Source: JAJFUV01 sp964384215 (GTDB taxonomy: Bacteria > Acidobacteriota > Terriglobia > Bryobacterales > Bryobacteraceae). From it: 64,000 nt of DNA. The notes below the pieces were generated by a model. The model made no database searches. It saw only the letters and a program-made list of their open reading frames with translations, and had not been told where the DNA came from. This document shows positions 45,989 through 53,655 of this stretch, one piece after another. Within the stretch, counting starts at the first letter, position 1. Each line of letters starts with the position of its first letter. A program made the position numbers and the translations under genes. The stretch is from positions 74,023 through 138,022 of the forward strand of contig CAYLLB010000005.1 of NCBI GenBank assembly GCA_964384215.1, read 5' to 3'.

Positions 45989-47206
45989 ATGTCGCAAACG
46001 CAGATCGACCGCCGTTCGTGGCTTCGCAGCTTGACCGGAGCCGCCGGCTTGTTCGGACTCGAAGCCTCATTCCTCGCCCAACGGACCGCTGCCGCCCAAG
46101 TTGGTCCGAAGGACAGAATCAAGGTCACGAAGGTAGAAAGCTTCGTTCTGAAGAACTCTTGGGTCTTCGTAAAGATCTCCACCGACGCCGGCATTGTGGG
46201 CTGGGGCGAAATGCTGAAGGACGACGCCAAGGCATGCGCCGCCGGAGCGCTGGAAGTGGGAGACTACCTGGTCGGACAGGATCCCTGCCGCGTGGTCCAT
46301 CATTGGCAAGCCATTCACCGCGGCGCCTTCTACCGCGGTGGGCCCATCAAGACCGCGATATCGAGTGGCATCGACATGGCGCTGTGGGACATCACAGGCA
46401 AGGTCCACGGCGTTCCCGTACACAAGCTGCTGGGCGGCCCGACGCGCGACCGCATCCGCGTGTACGGCCACGTCAGCAAGGAGACGGGCGTCAATGCCAT
46501 GAAGGTGGGGCCGCGCGGCGCCTCGCGCGGCGCCGTCAAATACGTCGAGGGCCAGAAGTTCGTCGATGAAGTTGTGGAGAACTTCAGGGCCCTCCGGCAA
46601 AAATACGGTTCCGGAGTCGACATCGCGATCGATTTTCACGGTGCCGTCCAACCGCCCACCGCGATGCTGCTGGTAAAGGCTCTGGAGCCCTACCAACCCT
46701 GGTTCTACGAAGAAGTGGTGCAGTGCCTGAATGTGGATGTAATGGCCGAAATCGCCAAGAAGACGCACATCCCGCTGGCGACCGGCGAGCGGATCTTCAC
46801 CAAGTGGGGGTTCCGGGAAATCCTGGAGAAACGGGCCGCGACCATCATCCAGCCCGACGTTTGCTATGCCGGCGGCATCACCGAGCTCAGGCTGATTGCC
46901 GGCATGGCCGAAGCTTACTACACCCCGGTCGCGCCGCACAATCCGCAGGGGCCCTGCTCACTGGCCGCGAGCATGCAGATTGCCGCGTGCATCCCGAACT
47001 TCCTGGTCCAGGAGCGGGGTGACAACAATTATTCCGATCTCCTGGCGAAGCCACTTCCCGCTGTTCAGAACGGACACCGCCCAATCCTTACGGACCCTGG
47101 ACTGGGAATCACCATCGACGAGGACAGGCTCATGGCTCAGGTCGGCGAGCCTAGCGAGTACCGCCCGCAGTTCGATCCAGACGACGGCTCCGTGGTGGAC
47201 TGGTAG
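45989..47206 (+). CDS. Tat-exported enolase-superfamily dehydratase, galactonate-dehydratase type
   Basis: A 405-aa mandelate racemase/muconate lactonising enzyme family member of the D-galactonate dehydratase (DgoD-like) branch. It has a Tat leader (DRRSWLRSLTG), then the capping domain with GWGEML. The barrel has AISSGIDMALWDITGK, DFHGAVQPP (catalytic His/Asp), PWFYEEVV, PLATGERIFTKWG, IIQPDVCYAGGITE and APHNPQGP (the second catalytic His). The set of motifs is that of DgoD dehydrating sugar acids. Export is unusual for DgoD. The start at 45989 has GGAGG 5 nt upstream; the frame opens earlier without support. Near the DUF4838 genes, it suggests a sugar-acid route. Confidence 0.88.
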   Translation: MSQTQIDRRSWLRSLTGAAGLFGLEASFLAQRTAAAQVGPKDRIKVTKVESFVLKNSWVFVKISTDAGIVGWGEMLKDDAKACAAGALEVGDYLVGQDPCRVVHHWQAIHRGAFYRGGPIKTAISSGIDMALWDITGKVHGVPVHKLLGGPTRDRIRVYGHVSKETGVNAMKVGPRGASRGAVKYVEGQKFVDEVVENFRALRQKYGSGVDIAIDFHGAVQPPTAMLLVKALEPYQPWFYEEVVQCLNVDVMAEIAKKTHIPLATGERIFTKWGFREILEKRAATIIQPDVCYAGGITELRLIAGMAEAYYTPVAPHNPQGPCSLAASMQIAACIPNFLVQERGDNNYSDLLAKPLPAVQNGHRPILTDPGLGITIDEDRLMAQVGEPSEYRPQFDPDDGSVVDW

Positions 47207-47276
47207 CGCGCCGGATCCTGGCCGCGCCGCCGGACATCGCCGCCACCCCTGTGTCGGTTTTCCGCCGTGCACCTCA

Positions 47277-47984
47277 TCACATGGCTGGAGGCGCCTGGGG
47301 CTCCAGCGGCGCTGCTTTGGGTGGCTCGGCCGGAACCGCCGGCGGTGGTTCCGTCGTCACTGCGGGTGACGGTGCGATGGCGTCCAACGCCATCTTGGCC
47401 ACCAAGAGAGGCCTTTTGACGCTGTTTTCGAGATCGGCCGCCATAGCCTCGATCTCCGCCTTGGTAGGCGCGGACTCAAGAATCTCCATGATATGGTGCA
47501 CGCGGGTAGCAACACCTTCTACCGACGTGGCGACACTGGACACCGAGTTCTTGATGGCCTCAATCTCGGTTTTCAAGATATCCAACGTGGACATGATCGA
47601 CTCTCCTTGTTGAATTAGCGAACGAAGTATAGCCAGAGAGGGAGCATCCAGGAAACGCAACTCGCTAATACCATCCAGCGGTGCCTGGCGAAGATCGTAA
47701 TAAAGCAGGGCGTCGTCGATTTCGAGGTCTGTACTCTCCTGACGCAGTACTCTTTGAAGTGTCCACCGGTCATGAATATTGTGGTGAGCCAAAAGGTGTT
47801 CCATCTTCGCTGCCACACGGTCGCTGATGGCGAGCAAGATCTCGGATCTTGAGAGATGTCCGCGGTCAACCTCGGCGAAAAGGTGTTGCACGGCATCTGA
47901 GTGGCTGATCCCCATCCTCTTGGCGATGGCGGCAGGCGAGTGCCCTTTTCTGAGTAGTTCGACGACTTCCTCGTGAACGGGCAT
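47277..47984 (-). CDS. Helix-turn-helix plus coiled-coil protein of unknown function
   Basis: A 235-aa protein not recognised as a named family. Residues 1-40 look like a helix-turn-helix (HEEVVELLRKGHSPAAIAKR, then MGISHSDAVQHLF). A helical middle (about 55-130) follows, then a coiled coil with regular heptads (about 130-195; DILKTEIEAIKNSVSSVATS and LESAPTKAEIEAMAADLEN). The end is Pro/Ala-rich (PPPAVPAEPPKAAPLEPQAPP). This could be a DNA-binding adaptor or a phage-like scaffold, but neither is supported. It is separated from neighbours on both sides. Confidence 0.62.
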   Translation of the reverse strand: MPVHEEVVELLRKGHSPAAIAKRMGISHSDAVQHLFAEVDRGHLSRSEILLAISDRVAAKMEHLLAHHNIHDRWTLQRVLRQESTDLEIDDALLYYDLRQAPLDGISELRFLDAPSLAILRSLIQQGESIMSTLDILKTEIEAIKNSVSSVATSVEGVATRVHHIMEILESAPTKAEIEAMAADLENSVKRPLLVAKMALDAIAPSPAVTTEPPPAVPAEPPKAAPLEPQAPPAM

Positions 47985-48487
47985 ACACGGCTCGAACTGG
48001 CCAAACGGAATGAATTCGTTATCGTTTTTCTATGACGTCAAGTCCGGATCGGCCGCCGATTAGTATACATCGAACTCACCAGCGGCTTCCATCGCATTCA
48101 ATTCCCTATCGCAGAATGACCGCCCGTGGCATCCGTCACCTCCTGCGTTCCAGGAACTTGCTGAAAATCACCGTTTCGCGACCGGCCGGCCCTCAGACTC
48201 GCGCCGCTGCCCCGGTCGTCTTTCTGGCGAAAGCTCCTGCGGCGGCACGCACGCCCGTACCAGTTAGGGGCGCTGTCTCCGAGCAGAGAATGCGCCCGTC
48301 GCCGTCCAGACCGGTTCTGCCGGGCCATCTTATCTGTCCGGCGGTGTGACCGCGCCGAGAAACGCTCAACGCAACTTTCCTGGCGGTCGTAAGCGGGCGT
48401 TTCCGTCTTCGATGGAGGCTCGCCGTAAGCGTCACGGTGGGCACAGCAGACAGAAACGCCATCACTTACGACCTGTCCGCACGGATC
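47985..48487. other. 503-nt intergenic stretch without a supported gene
   Basis: Short open frames occur on both strands (for example 48032-48349), but none has a credible start, ribosome site or recognisable protein. The 3' part contains an imperfect inverted repeat (48385-48473, listed separately). On the minus strand TTGACG at about 48039-48034 could be a -35 for the HTH/coiled-coil gene, but no good -10 follows. Confidence 0.5.
48385..48473. repeat. Imperfect 26-bp inverted repeat, REP-like, 3' of the acyl-CoA synthetase gene
   Basis: GGTCGTAAG followed by GGCGTTTC and GTCT at 48385-48410 recurs inverted at 48446-48473 (GACAGAAACGCC, ATCACTTACGACC read on plus). The arms are separated by 35 nt. 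A third partial copy, CCGTAAGCG, lies between the arms (about 48423). It begins 14 nt after the stop of the minus-strand operon, so an extended terminator or mRNA-stabilising hairpin is possible. Confidence 0.55.
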
Positions 48488-49933
48488 TTACTTAGCCGCA
48501 GCCAATGCAGGTTCGGAGTTTTGCATCCGCTCCCGGATCTGCGCGTAGCGCCGCAGCGCAACCATGGCGGACACAGCCCGTTCCGGTGTCGGATAGGCTG
48601 GCACGCCGGCTTCGCGCAACCGCAGGATTGCCTCATCGCACTCAGCGCCGCCCTGCAACTCGGCGATGATGGGCTTGCCAAGAGCCTCGTACTCCCGATG
48701 TACTTTGAGAATGACGTCGGCGATAGCTGCCACATTCGTTACAGCCGTCGGACAGATCGATACAATCAGACCGTCCACATTCGGATCACGAATCGCCTGC
48801 GTCAGCGCGCCGTGGTACTGAATCTCGTTCGCTGTACCTGAGATGTCCACTGGGTTCAACGGCGAACCGAACATCGGCATGTAGGCCTTGATGCGCTGGC
48901 TGAGACCGCTGGAGATCTCCTTGAGCGGATGCAACGGGAGGCCTCGCCGCTCGAAGTCATCGCAGGCCAGCAAACCGGCACCACCACCGTTGGTGATCAT
49001 GACGATCCGGTCGCCAGCGAGCGGAGGCATAAAGCCAAGCGCGAGCGAGGTATCCAGGAATTCCTCCCAGGTCTTCGCACGGATGGCTCCGGCCTGTTCG
49101 AAGACTTCATCGTAATGGGCGTCGGATGGTCCAGCGTCACTGGCTGTGTGAGCAAAAGCCGCCTGCCCCCCGATCTTAGAGCCGCCGACTTTGATGGTCA
49201 CCACCGGCTTGGCCGGCGCGACCCGTTTACATGCTTCGATGAATGCCTGCTCGCTGTCCAGGCCTTCGATGTAGACCGAAACGCACTTGCTGTTTGGATC
49301 TTGCCCCGCGTAGGCCACGAACTCGCAGAAATCAACATCCGCCTTATTGCCAAGACCCACGAAGAAGCTCATCCCGAATTGCGTAGTCCGGCTGACGCCG
49401 AGGGCAGCCAGCAGGTTCGCTCCGGATTGAGAGATCATCGCCACCGGGCCGGCAACCGGCAGGTAGGGGATAAAGCCGCAGTTGAAGTTCGAATACGGAC
49501 TCCCCATACCGAGAAGGTTGGGTCCGATCAGGGGCAGTTTGTGTTCGCGGCAGTAGAGGGTCAGTTCGTCCTGCAGGGAGGCCCTGCCGATTTCCTTGAA
49601 GCCCGACGATGCGATTACAACGACCTTGACTTTCTTCGCGACGCAGTCTTCCAGAACCATCTTGATCAGATGGGCTGGTAGGGCTATGAAGGCGAGGTCC
49701 ACCTCTCCCGGTATGTCTCTCAGGGTCTTGTAAGCTTTCAGGCCGTGGACGCTCTCCGCCCTGGGATTCACGGGAATGATGTTCCCCTGGTACTTCCAAT
49801 CCTTCAATCCCTGAATAATCTTGTAGCCTACTTTTTCCGGATATCTGGCCGCGCCAACCACCGCAATGCTACGCGGGTCCAGGGCGTACCGCAGTTTATC
49901 GACCACATAGGGACGGATCGAATCGGTTTTCAT
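48488..49933 (-). CDS. ADP-forming acyl/acetyl-CoA synthetase alpha subunit-like protein
   Basis: A 481-aa protein of the NDP-forming acyl-CoA synthetase superfamily. The CoA-binding Rossmann domain (about 15-140) has SIAVVGAARYPEKVGY and PNLLGMGSPYSNFN. Two succinyl-CoA-synthetase-like domains follow. The phosphorylated active-site His lies near residue 260 in AAFAHTASDAG, and MITNGGGAGLLACDD opens the third domain. The ATP-grasp (beta) subunit needed for activity is not adjacent, so it must pair with a distant gene or have another role. Its ATG overlaps the stop of the tandem-Lrp-like gene by 4 nt. Regulation through the upstream sigma-54 promoter is inferred. Confidence 0.88.
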   Translation of the reverse strand: MKTDSIRPYVVDKLRYALDPRSIAVVGAARYPEKVGYKIIQGLKDWKYQGNIIPVNPRAESVHGLKAYKTLRDIPGEVDLAFIALPAHLIKMVLEDCVAKKVKVVVIASSGFKEIGRASLQDELTLYCREHKLPLIGPNLLGMGSPYSNFNCGFIPYLPVAGPVAMISQSGANLLAALGVSRTTQFGMSFFVGLGNKADVDFCEFVAYAGQDPNSKCVSVYIEGLDSEQAFIEACKRVAPAKPVVTIKVGGSKIGGQAAFAHTASDAGPSDAHYDEVFEQAGAIRAKTWEEFLDTSLALGFMPPLAGDRIVMITNGGGAGLLACDDFERRGLPLHPLKEISSGLSQRIKAYMPMFGSPLNPVDISGTANEIQYHGALTQAIRDPNVDGLIVSICPTAVTNVAAIADVILKVHREYEALGKPIIAELQGGAECDEAILRLREAGVPAYPTPERAVSAMVALRRYAQIRERMQNSEPALAAAK

Positions 49934-51141
49934 GAGCGCACCTCCGGGCGAACAGAGAAATCCTGAAGGAAGTCGTCCGTGAAGACGCATTCCTCCCAAA
50001 AACCGCGCTGGTCGTCCAAGCGGCACACCCAGCGCCGATACTGCCGGACCACATCGGCCTCGTCAATCGCCTCGACTTCAGGTATGGATTGGACGAGTTT
50101 CCGTAAAGCATCGATGTCCGTGGTCTGATTGCAGGCCATGAGGCCGATATCGTAATGCGAGTCCGTGAACTCCCAAACGGAGCTGAATTCCGTAGTCTGA
50201 GCCAGCGAGTCGGCTATTTCGGCCTTCCGGTAGCAGGGAACGATCTGGAAGAGTCTGACCGCGAACATCTTCTGTGTCAAGCCCAGCTTCTGCCAGTTGA
50301 GGAAAACCAGTGGGACCAGGATTCTCTTGTGCTCAATGATGTCTTCCATGCCTTTGCGCAAGTCCTCGGCATCCAAACCCGAGATTTCTGCTAGCGCAGG
50401 AAAGTCAAAGTAGTCGCTTACGGGGCGTTTCTGATTGATCGCCATCAGAATGCTGATGTCGGTGGGATCAAGTTTCTTCTGGATCTTTGCCAGTTTCTCG
50501 GCCTCGCCGGCGCCCCACAGATACTCGCGGTACGTTTCATCGGGAGCGTCCCACATATTCATGTGGTCTTCCCGGATGTCGCGCCGGACCGGAGCGAGCC
50601 TGACGTACTCCACTTCCGGCCGCTGTCCCAAAGGAAGAACCACGTCCCAAAGCAGGTTGTCCAGGACTCGCATGTGGTTGCCATTGAAGAAATCAAAACC
50701 GCCGGCGGTTTCGTATCCACTACAGATTTGGTCTTTCGCCTGATACCACTCCGTGAATTCCTCCTTCACCTTCCGCGGCGTTCCGGCGCGCAGCTTCACG
50801 AACCAGTAATACAGACCCCAGCCGTACACCTGTGTCGCGGGGTTCATCACCAGCATGATCAGATGGTCGTTGTACATGCGGCTGAGCCGCTTTCCGATTT
50901 CGGCGGCCGGAATCTTGGTCTTTCCGGACAGCCAATCAAGGTTGAATACATCAGGCCGGATCTGATAGGCCGACTTCGCGATGTTGTACCCACCCATCTC
51001 GGGATGGTCGAGGGGGAGCACACCGGGCTCGAGGAACCCGATTCCACGAGGCGCGAAATGGTAACGGCGCATCCATTCCTGGCGGCTCTTGTCCGCCAAG
51101 TCAAAAGGCTGCCCGCTCTCAATCTTGCATGAACGTGGCAT
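49930..51141 (-). CDS. Tandem Lrp/AsnC-like protein (two winged-helix plus RAM units in one chain)
   Basis: A 403-aa protein that reads as an internal duplication of the Lrp/AsnC plan. Unit 1: winged-helix-like about 63-105 (IPAAEIGKRLSRMYNDHLIM), RAM-like about 106-190 ending in RPEVEYVRLAPVRRD. Unit 2: about 225-280 (LDPTDISILMAI, then LDAEDLRKGMEDIIEHKRIL), RAM-like about 290-373 with IPEVEAIDEADVV. The ends PEVEYV and PEVEAI align. The first 60 residues are extra. It may sense a small ligand as a built-in dimer and act as regulator or partner of the acyl-CoA synthetase encoded next (4-nt overlap). A sigma-54 promoter lies 34 nt upstream. Duplication is seen; function is inferred. Confidence 0.75.
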   Translation of the reverse strand: MPRSCKIESGQPFDLADKSRQEWMRRYHFAPRGIGFLEPGVLPLDHPEMGGYNIAKSAYQIRPDVFNLDWLSGKTKIPAAEIGKRLSRMYNDHLIMLVMNPATQVYGWGLYYWFVKLRAGTPRKVKEEFTEWYQAKDQICSGYETAGGFDFFNGNHMRVLDNLLWDVVLPLGQRPEVEYVRLAPVRRDIREDHMNMWDAPDETYREYLWGAGEAEKLAKIQKKLDPTDISILMAINQKRPVSDYFDFPALAEISGLDAEDLRKGMEDIIEHKRILVPLVFLNWQKLGLTQKMFAVRLFQIVPCYRKAEIADSLAQTTEFSSVWEFTDSHYDIGLMACNQTTDIDALRKLVQSIPEVEAIDEADVVRQYRRWVCRLDDQRGFWEECVFTDDFLQDFSVRPEVRS

Positions 51142-51174
51142 GGTCGTTTATGAATACCTCCGTTGTTCGAGAGG

Positions 51175-51189
51175 GCATTTTACTTGCCA
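51175..51189 (-). promoter_or_regulatory. Sigma-54-type (-24/-12) promoter for the tandem-Lrp/acyl-CoA synthetase operon
   Basis: On the minus strand the sequence is TGGCAAGTAAAATGC, against a consensus TGGCAC-N5-TTGC. The invariant GG and GC are exactly 10 nt apart. Only two of ten consensus positions differ. The predicted start (about 51163) is some 22 nt before the ATG at 51141. A GGAGG lies between them, although 15 nt from the ATG is long for a ribosome site. Confidence 0.6.
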
Positions 51190-51399
51190 CTTGGATCGCT
51201 GATCTTGTGCGCCGCATTTGTAGCTGTGTAACGGAAGATGTGGGCAACAGCCGCGAGGACTCCCCAACTTACTCTATTACCTTGTACATAATGGCTCGTT
51301 CGACGATAACTTTAATGCAACCGCAAGACTGCCGGTGGTCGACGGATCTCCCTAGTTCAGACACGAGGAAGGCGAAACAGGTGCTCACATGTTGGCACT

Positions 51400-51415
51400 T
51401 GCCAGCGCGCTGGCA
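51400..51415. promoter_or_regulatory. Perfect 16-bp palindrome, candidate activator-binding site
   Basis: TGCCAGCGCGCTGGCA is fully self-complementary. It overlaps the expected -35 position of the regulator promoter and lies about 240 nt upstream of the predicted start of the divergent sigma-54 operon, the usual range for an enhancer. TGGCACTTGCCA directly beside it offers a second pair of the same TGGCA/TGCCA half-sites. Confidence 0.6.
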
Positions 51416-51427
51416 GTAATCTCGGGC

Positions 51428-51433
51428 TATACT
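51428..51433 (+). promoter_or_regulatory. -10 box of the sigma-54 regulator gene
   Basis: TATACT, with no good -35 sequence 17 nt upstream because the 16-bp palindrome occupies that place. This fits an autoregulated promoter; inference only. Confidence 0.4.
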
Positions 51434-51475
51434 TCAGAAGACGCCCGACCGGTTCGTTACACGAGGGGCTTGACG

Positions 51476-53524
51476 ATGATCATCGATTCTCCGCGTACCC
51501 GCCAAGACGCGCTGCTCGAAGTTTCGGAGTCGATTGCCTCCCACGAGTCGCTGCCCGCCTTGCTCCACGCTTTGTCACCCTCTCTGGCTAGGCTCGTTTC
51601 ATTCACAGGCTTGGGCTTAGTACTCCACGACTTCGAACGGGGCGTCAGCAAACTGCATATCCTGGAGTCGTCATCACCCTACGACATCCCGGACGGTTAT
51701 GAGTTCCCAGCCGAGCAATCCCCGACCTCGTTTGTGCTGGACACCGGACAACCGTTATATTTCCCTGACCTCGAATCAGAAACCAGGTACCCGGTTCTCA
51801 CACAGATGCTTCTGAGCAGCGGCATCCGAAGTTACTGCATCTTGCCGCTCATTACCGAAAGGCGGAGGATCGGCAGTCTGACCTTCGGATCACCCAACAA
51901 GAATGCGTACGGCGGCGACGATATCGTCTTCCTGTGTCAGGTGGCCCGGCAAGTGGCCGTCGCCGTCGAGAACGCTCTCAACTTCGAAGCTGCCAAGGCA
52001 CTACAGGAAGAGTTGGCCCGCGACCGGGACCGGCTGCGTCTGTTGCTTCAGGTGAACAATGCCATCGTAGCCCGCCTCGAAACGCGACCGCTGTTTGAGG
52101 CGATCTCCGGGGCCCTTCGAGAAGCGTTGAAGGTGGAATTCGCCAGCCTGACCCTGTGGGACCCCGAAAGCAAACAGCTTCGCAGACAGGTTCTCGATCT
52201 CGAGGGCTCATATGAGCTGTCAGAGGCGGATCCCCTGGTTCCGATTGAGGGCACCCCCTCGGGCGAGGCGTACCTGAGCCGTAGGCCGGCTGTAATGGCG
52301 GGCGAGGAACTCGCGGCTTCGCCGTACCCGGTGATGCGCTCGCTGACTCAGCATGGATTTCGATCTGCCTGTGCAGTGCCGCTGATCTGCGGTGATCGGG
52401 TCCTCGGCACACTCAACGTGATGAGCCGCAGGCAGGAAATGGCGCCGGATGAAGTAAACCTCCTGGTTCAGGTGGCTGGCCAGATCGCTATCGCGCTGGA
52501 CAACGCGGCAGCGTACAGGCGCATCGAGGAGCTGAATGCCCGTCTGGCGGAAGAAAAGCTGTATCTCAAGGAGGAGATCCGCACCAACTACTTTTTCGAG
52601 GAAATCGTCGGCCGCAGTGCGGCGCTCCGGGCGGTGCTCCGCCAGGTGGAGACAGTCGCTCCTTCGGATTCGACTGTGCTCATCTGCGGAGAGACCGGCA
52701 CCGGCAAGGAGTTGATCGCGAGGGCCATTCACAACCTGAGTTCGCGCCATCAGTACACTTTCGCAAAGGTGAACTGCGCGGCCATCCCCATGGGCCTGCT
52801 TGAGAGCGAGTTGTTCGGGCACGAAAAGGGCGCCTTCACCGGGGCAATCGAGCAGCGCATCGGCCGCTTCGAGACGGCCCATCGCGGCACCTTGTTCCTG
52901 GATGAGGTCGGCGATATTCCTTTGGAACTGCAGCCGAAATTGTTGCGCGTCTTGCAGGAGCGGGAGTTCGAGCGGCTCGGAAGTTCCAGGACGTTACGCG
53001 TCGATGTGCGGTTGGTGGCCGCAACCAATAGGGACCTGCTTCGGATGGTTGACGACCGGCAGTTCCGTGCCGACCTCTACTACCGGCTCAACGTCTTTCC
53101 TATCTTGGTCCCGCCCCTCAGGGAACGCATCGAAGATATCCCTCTCCTGGTCAGCTACTTCACGGAGCATTACGCAACCCGGATGGGCAAACAGATCACT
53201 ACGATCCCTTCCGGGACGATGGAGCATTTGGTCCGGTACTCTTGGCCAGGCAATATCCGCGAGTTGCAGAACCTGATAGAGCGAGCCGTGATCATGTCTC
53301 CCGGGCCTGTTCTGAATGTCCCGCTGGAAGTCCTGCGGACATCGGAACAGCTGGATTTGTCCTCAACCGGCACCCTCGAACAGGCCGAACGGCAGCACAT
53401 CCTCCGGACACTGGAAGAGACCAATTGGGTGCTATCAGGCCCACACGGAGCCGCGGCGAAGCTGGGGCTGAAGCGTTCAACACTCCAGTTCCGGATGAAG
53501 AAGTTGGGTATCTCTCGTCCTTAA
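51476..53524 (+). CDS. Sigma-54-dependent transcriptional activator, GAF-GAF-AAA+-HTH (FhlA-like)
   Basis: A 682-aa enhancer-binding protein. Two GAF sensor domains (about 10-165 and 200-355) are joined by a helical linker. The AAA+ domain (about 375-600) has Walker A GETGTGKE (about 404), the sigma-54-contact loop GAFTGA (about 451), LFLDEVGDIPLELQ and the arginine-finger region FRADLYYRLNVFPI. A C-terminal Fis-type HTH ends TLQFRMKKLGI. Both AAA+ key motifs are intact, so it should activate sigma-54 promoters in response to a ligand, redox or gas signal. ATG 51476 has GAGGGG 7 nt upstream and is preferred over ATG 51389. Divergent from the tandem-Lrp operon, its probable target. Confidence 0.93.
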   Translation: MIIDSPRTRQDALLEVSESIASHESLPALLHALSPSLARLVSFTGLGLVLHDFERGVSKLHILESSSPYDIPDGYEFPAEQSPTSFVLDTGQPLYFPDLESETRYPVLTQMLLSSGIRSYCILPLITERRRIGSLTFGSPNKNAYGGDDIVFLCQVARQVAVAVENALNFEAAKALQEELARDRDRLRLLLQVNNAIVARLETRPLFEAISGALREALKVEFASLTLWDPESKQLRRQVLDLEGSYELSEADPLVPIEGTPSGEAYLSRRPAVMAGEELAASPYPVMRSLTQHGFRSACAVPLICGDRVLGTLNVMSRRQEMAPDEVNLLVQVAGQIAIALDNAAAYRRIEELNARLAEEKLYLKEEIRTNYFFEEIVGRSAALRAVLRQVETVAPSDSTVLICGETGTGKELIARAIHNLSSRHQYTFAKVNCAAIPMGLLESELFGHEKGAFTGAIEQRIGRFETAHRGTLFLDEVGDIPLELQPKLLRVLQEREFERLGSSRTLRVDVRLVAATNRDLLRMVDDRQFRADLYYRLNVFPILVPPLRERIEDIPLLVSYFTEHYATRMGKQITTIPSGTMEHLVRYSWPGNIRELQNLIERAVIMSPGPVLNVPLEVLRTSEQLDLSSTGTLEQAERQHILRTLEETNWVLSGPHGAAAKLGLKRSTLQFRMKKLGISRP

Positions 53525-53560
53525 TAGGCTGATTCCCGCCAGCCGGTTGGCATCCGCCAA

Positions 53561-53578
53561 CGTGCCAGCATTGGCACG
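53561..53578. promoter_or_regulatory. Inverted repeat with TGCCA/TGGCA half-sites upstream of the STAS gene
   Basis: CGTGCCAGCATTGGCACG has 7-bp arms around GCAT. A second, weaker pair, TTGGC-ATCC-GCCAA, is at 53547-53560. The half-sites resemble those of the 51400-51415 palindrome, but with 4-nt instead of 6-nt separation. There is no T-run, so a terminator is less likely than a protein site, although it also lies 37 nt after the regulator stop. Confidence 0.45.
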
Positions 53579-53655
53579 AGCCTACCAGTCAGATCTAGCC
53601 TTCGCTCGCCTGCGTGTTATCAACCAGATAGCTCTCGCTGTCATGCGCGCCCGAA

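Larger units (their letters stand above)
51142..51475. other. Divergent regulatory region of the sigma-54 island (334 nt)
   Basis: No gene. It is less GC-rich than its surroundings and contains, from left to right, a minus-strand sigma-54-type promoter (51175-51189), a 16-bp palindrome (51400-51415) and a plus-strand -10 box (51428-51433). The regulator could be extended to an upstream ATG at 51389, but that would place the palindrome inside coding sequence. Confidence 0.6.

Noticed and set aside
48032..48349. 106-codon open frame in the intergenic region before the acyl-CoA synthetase gene end
   Set aside because: No ribosome site, no recognisable sequence and Arg/Pro/Ser-rich composition typical of non-coding GC-rich DNA.
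51389..51475. Upstream ATG for the sigma-54 activator
   Set aside because: It lacks a ribosome site, would put the 16-bp palindrome and the -10 box inside the gene, and adds no GAF sequence.
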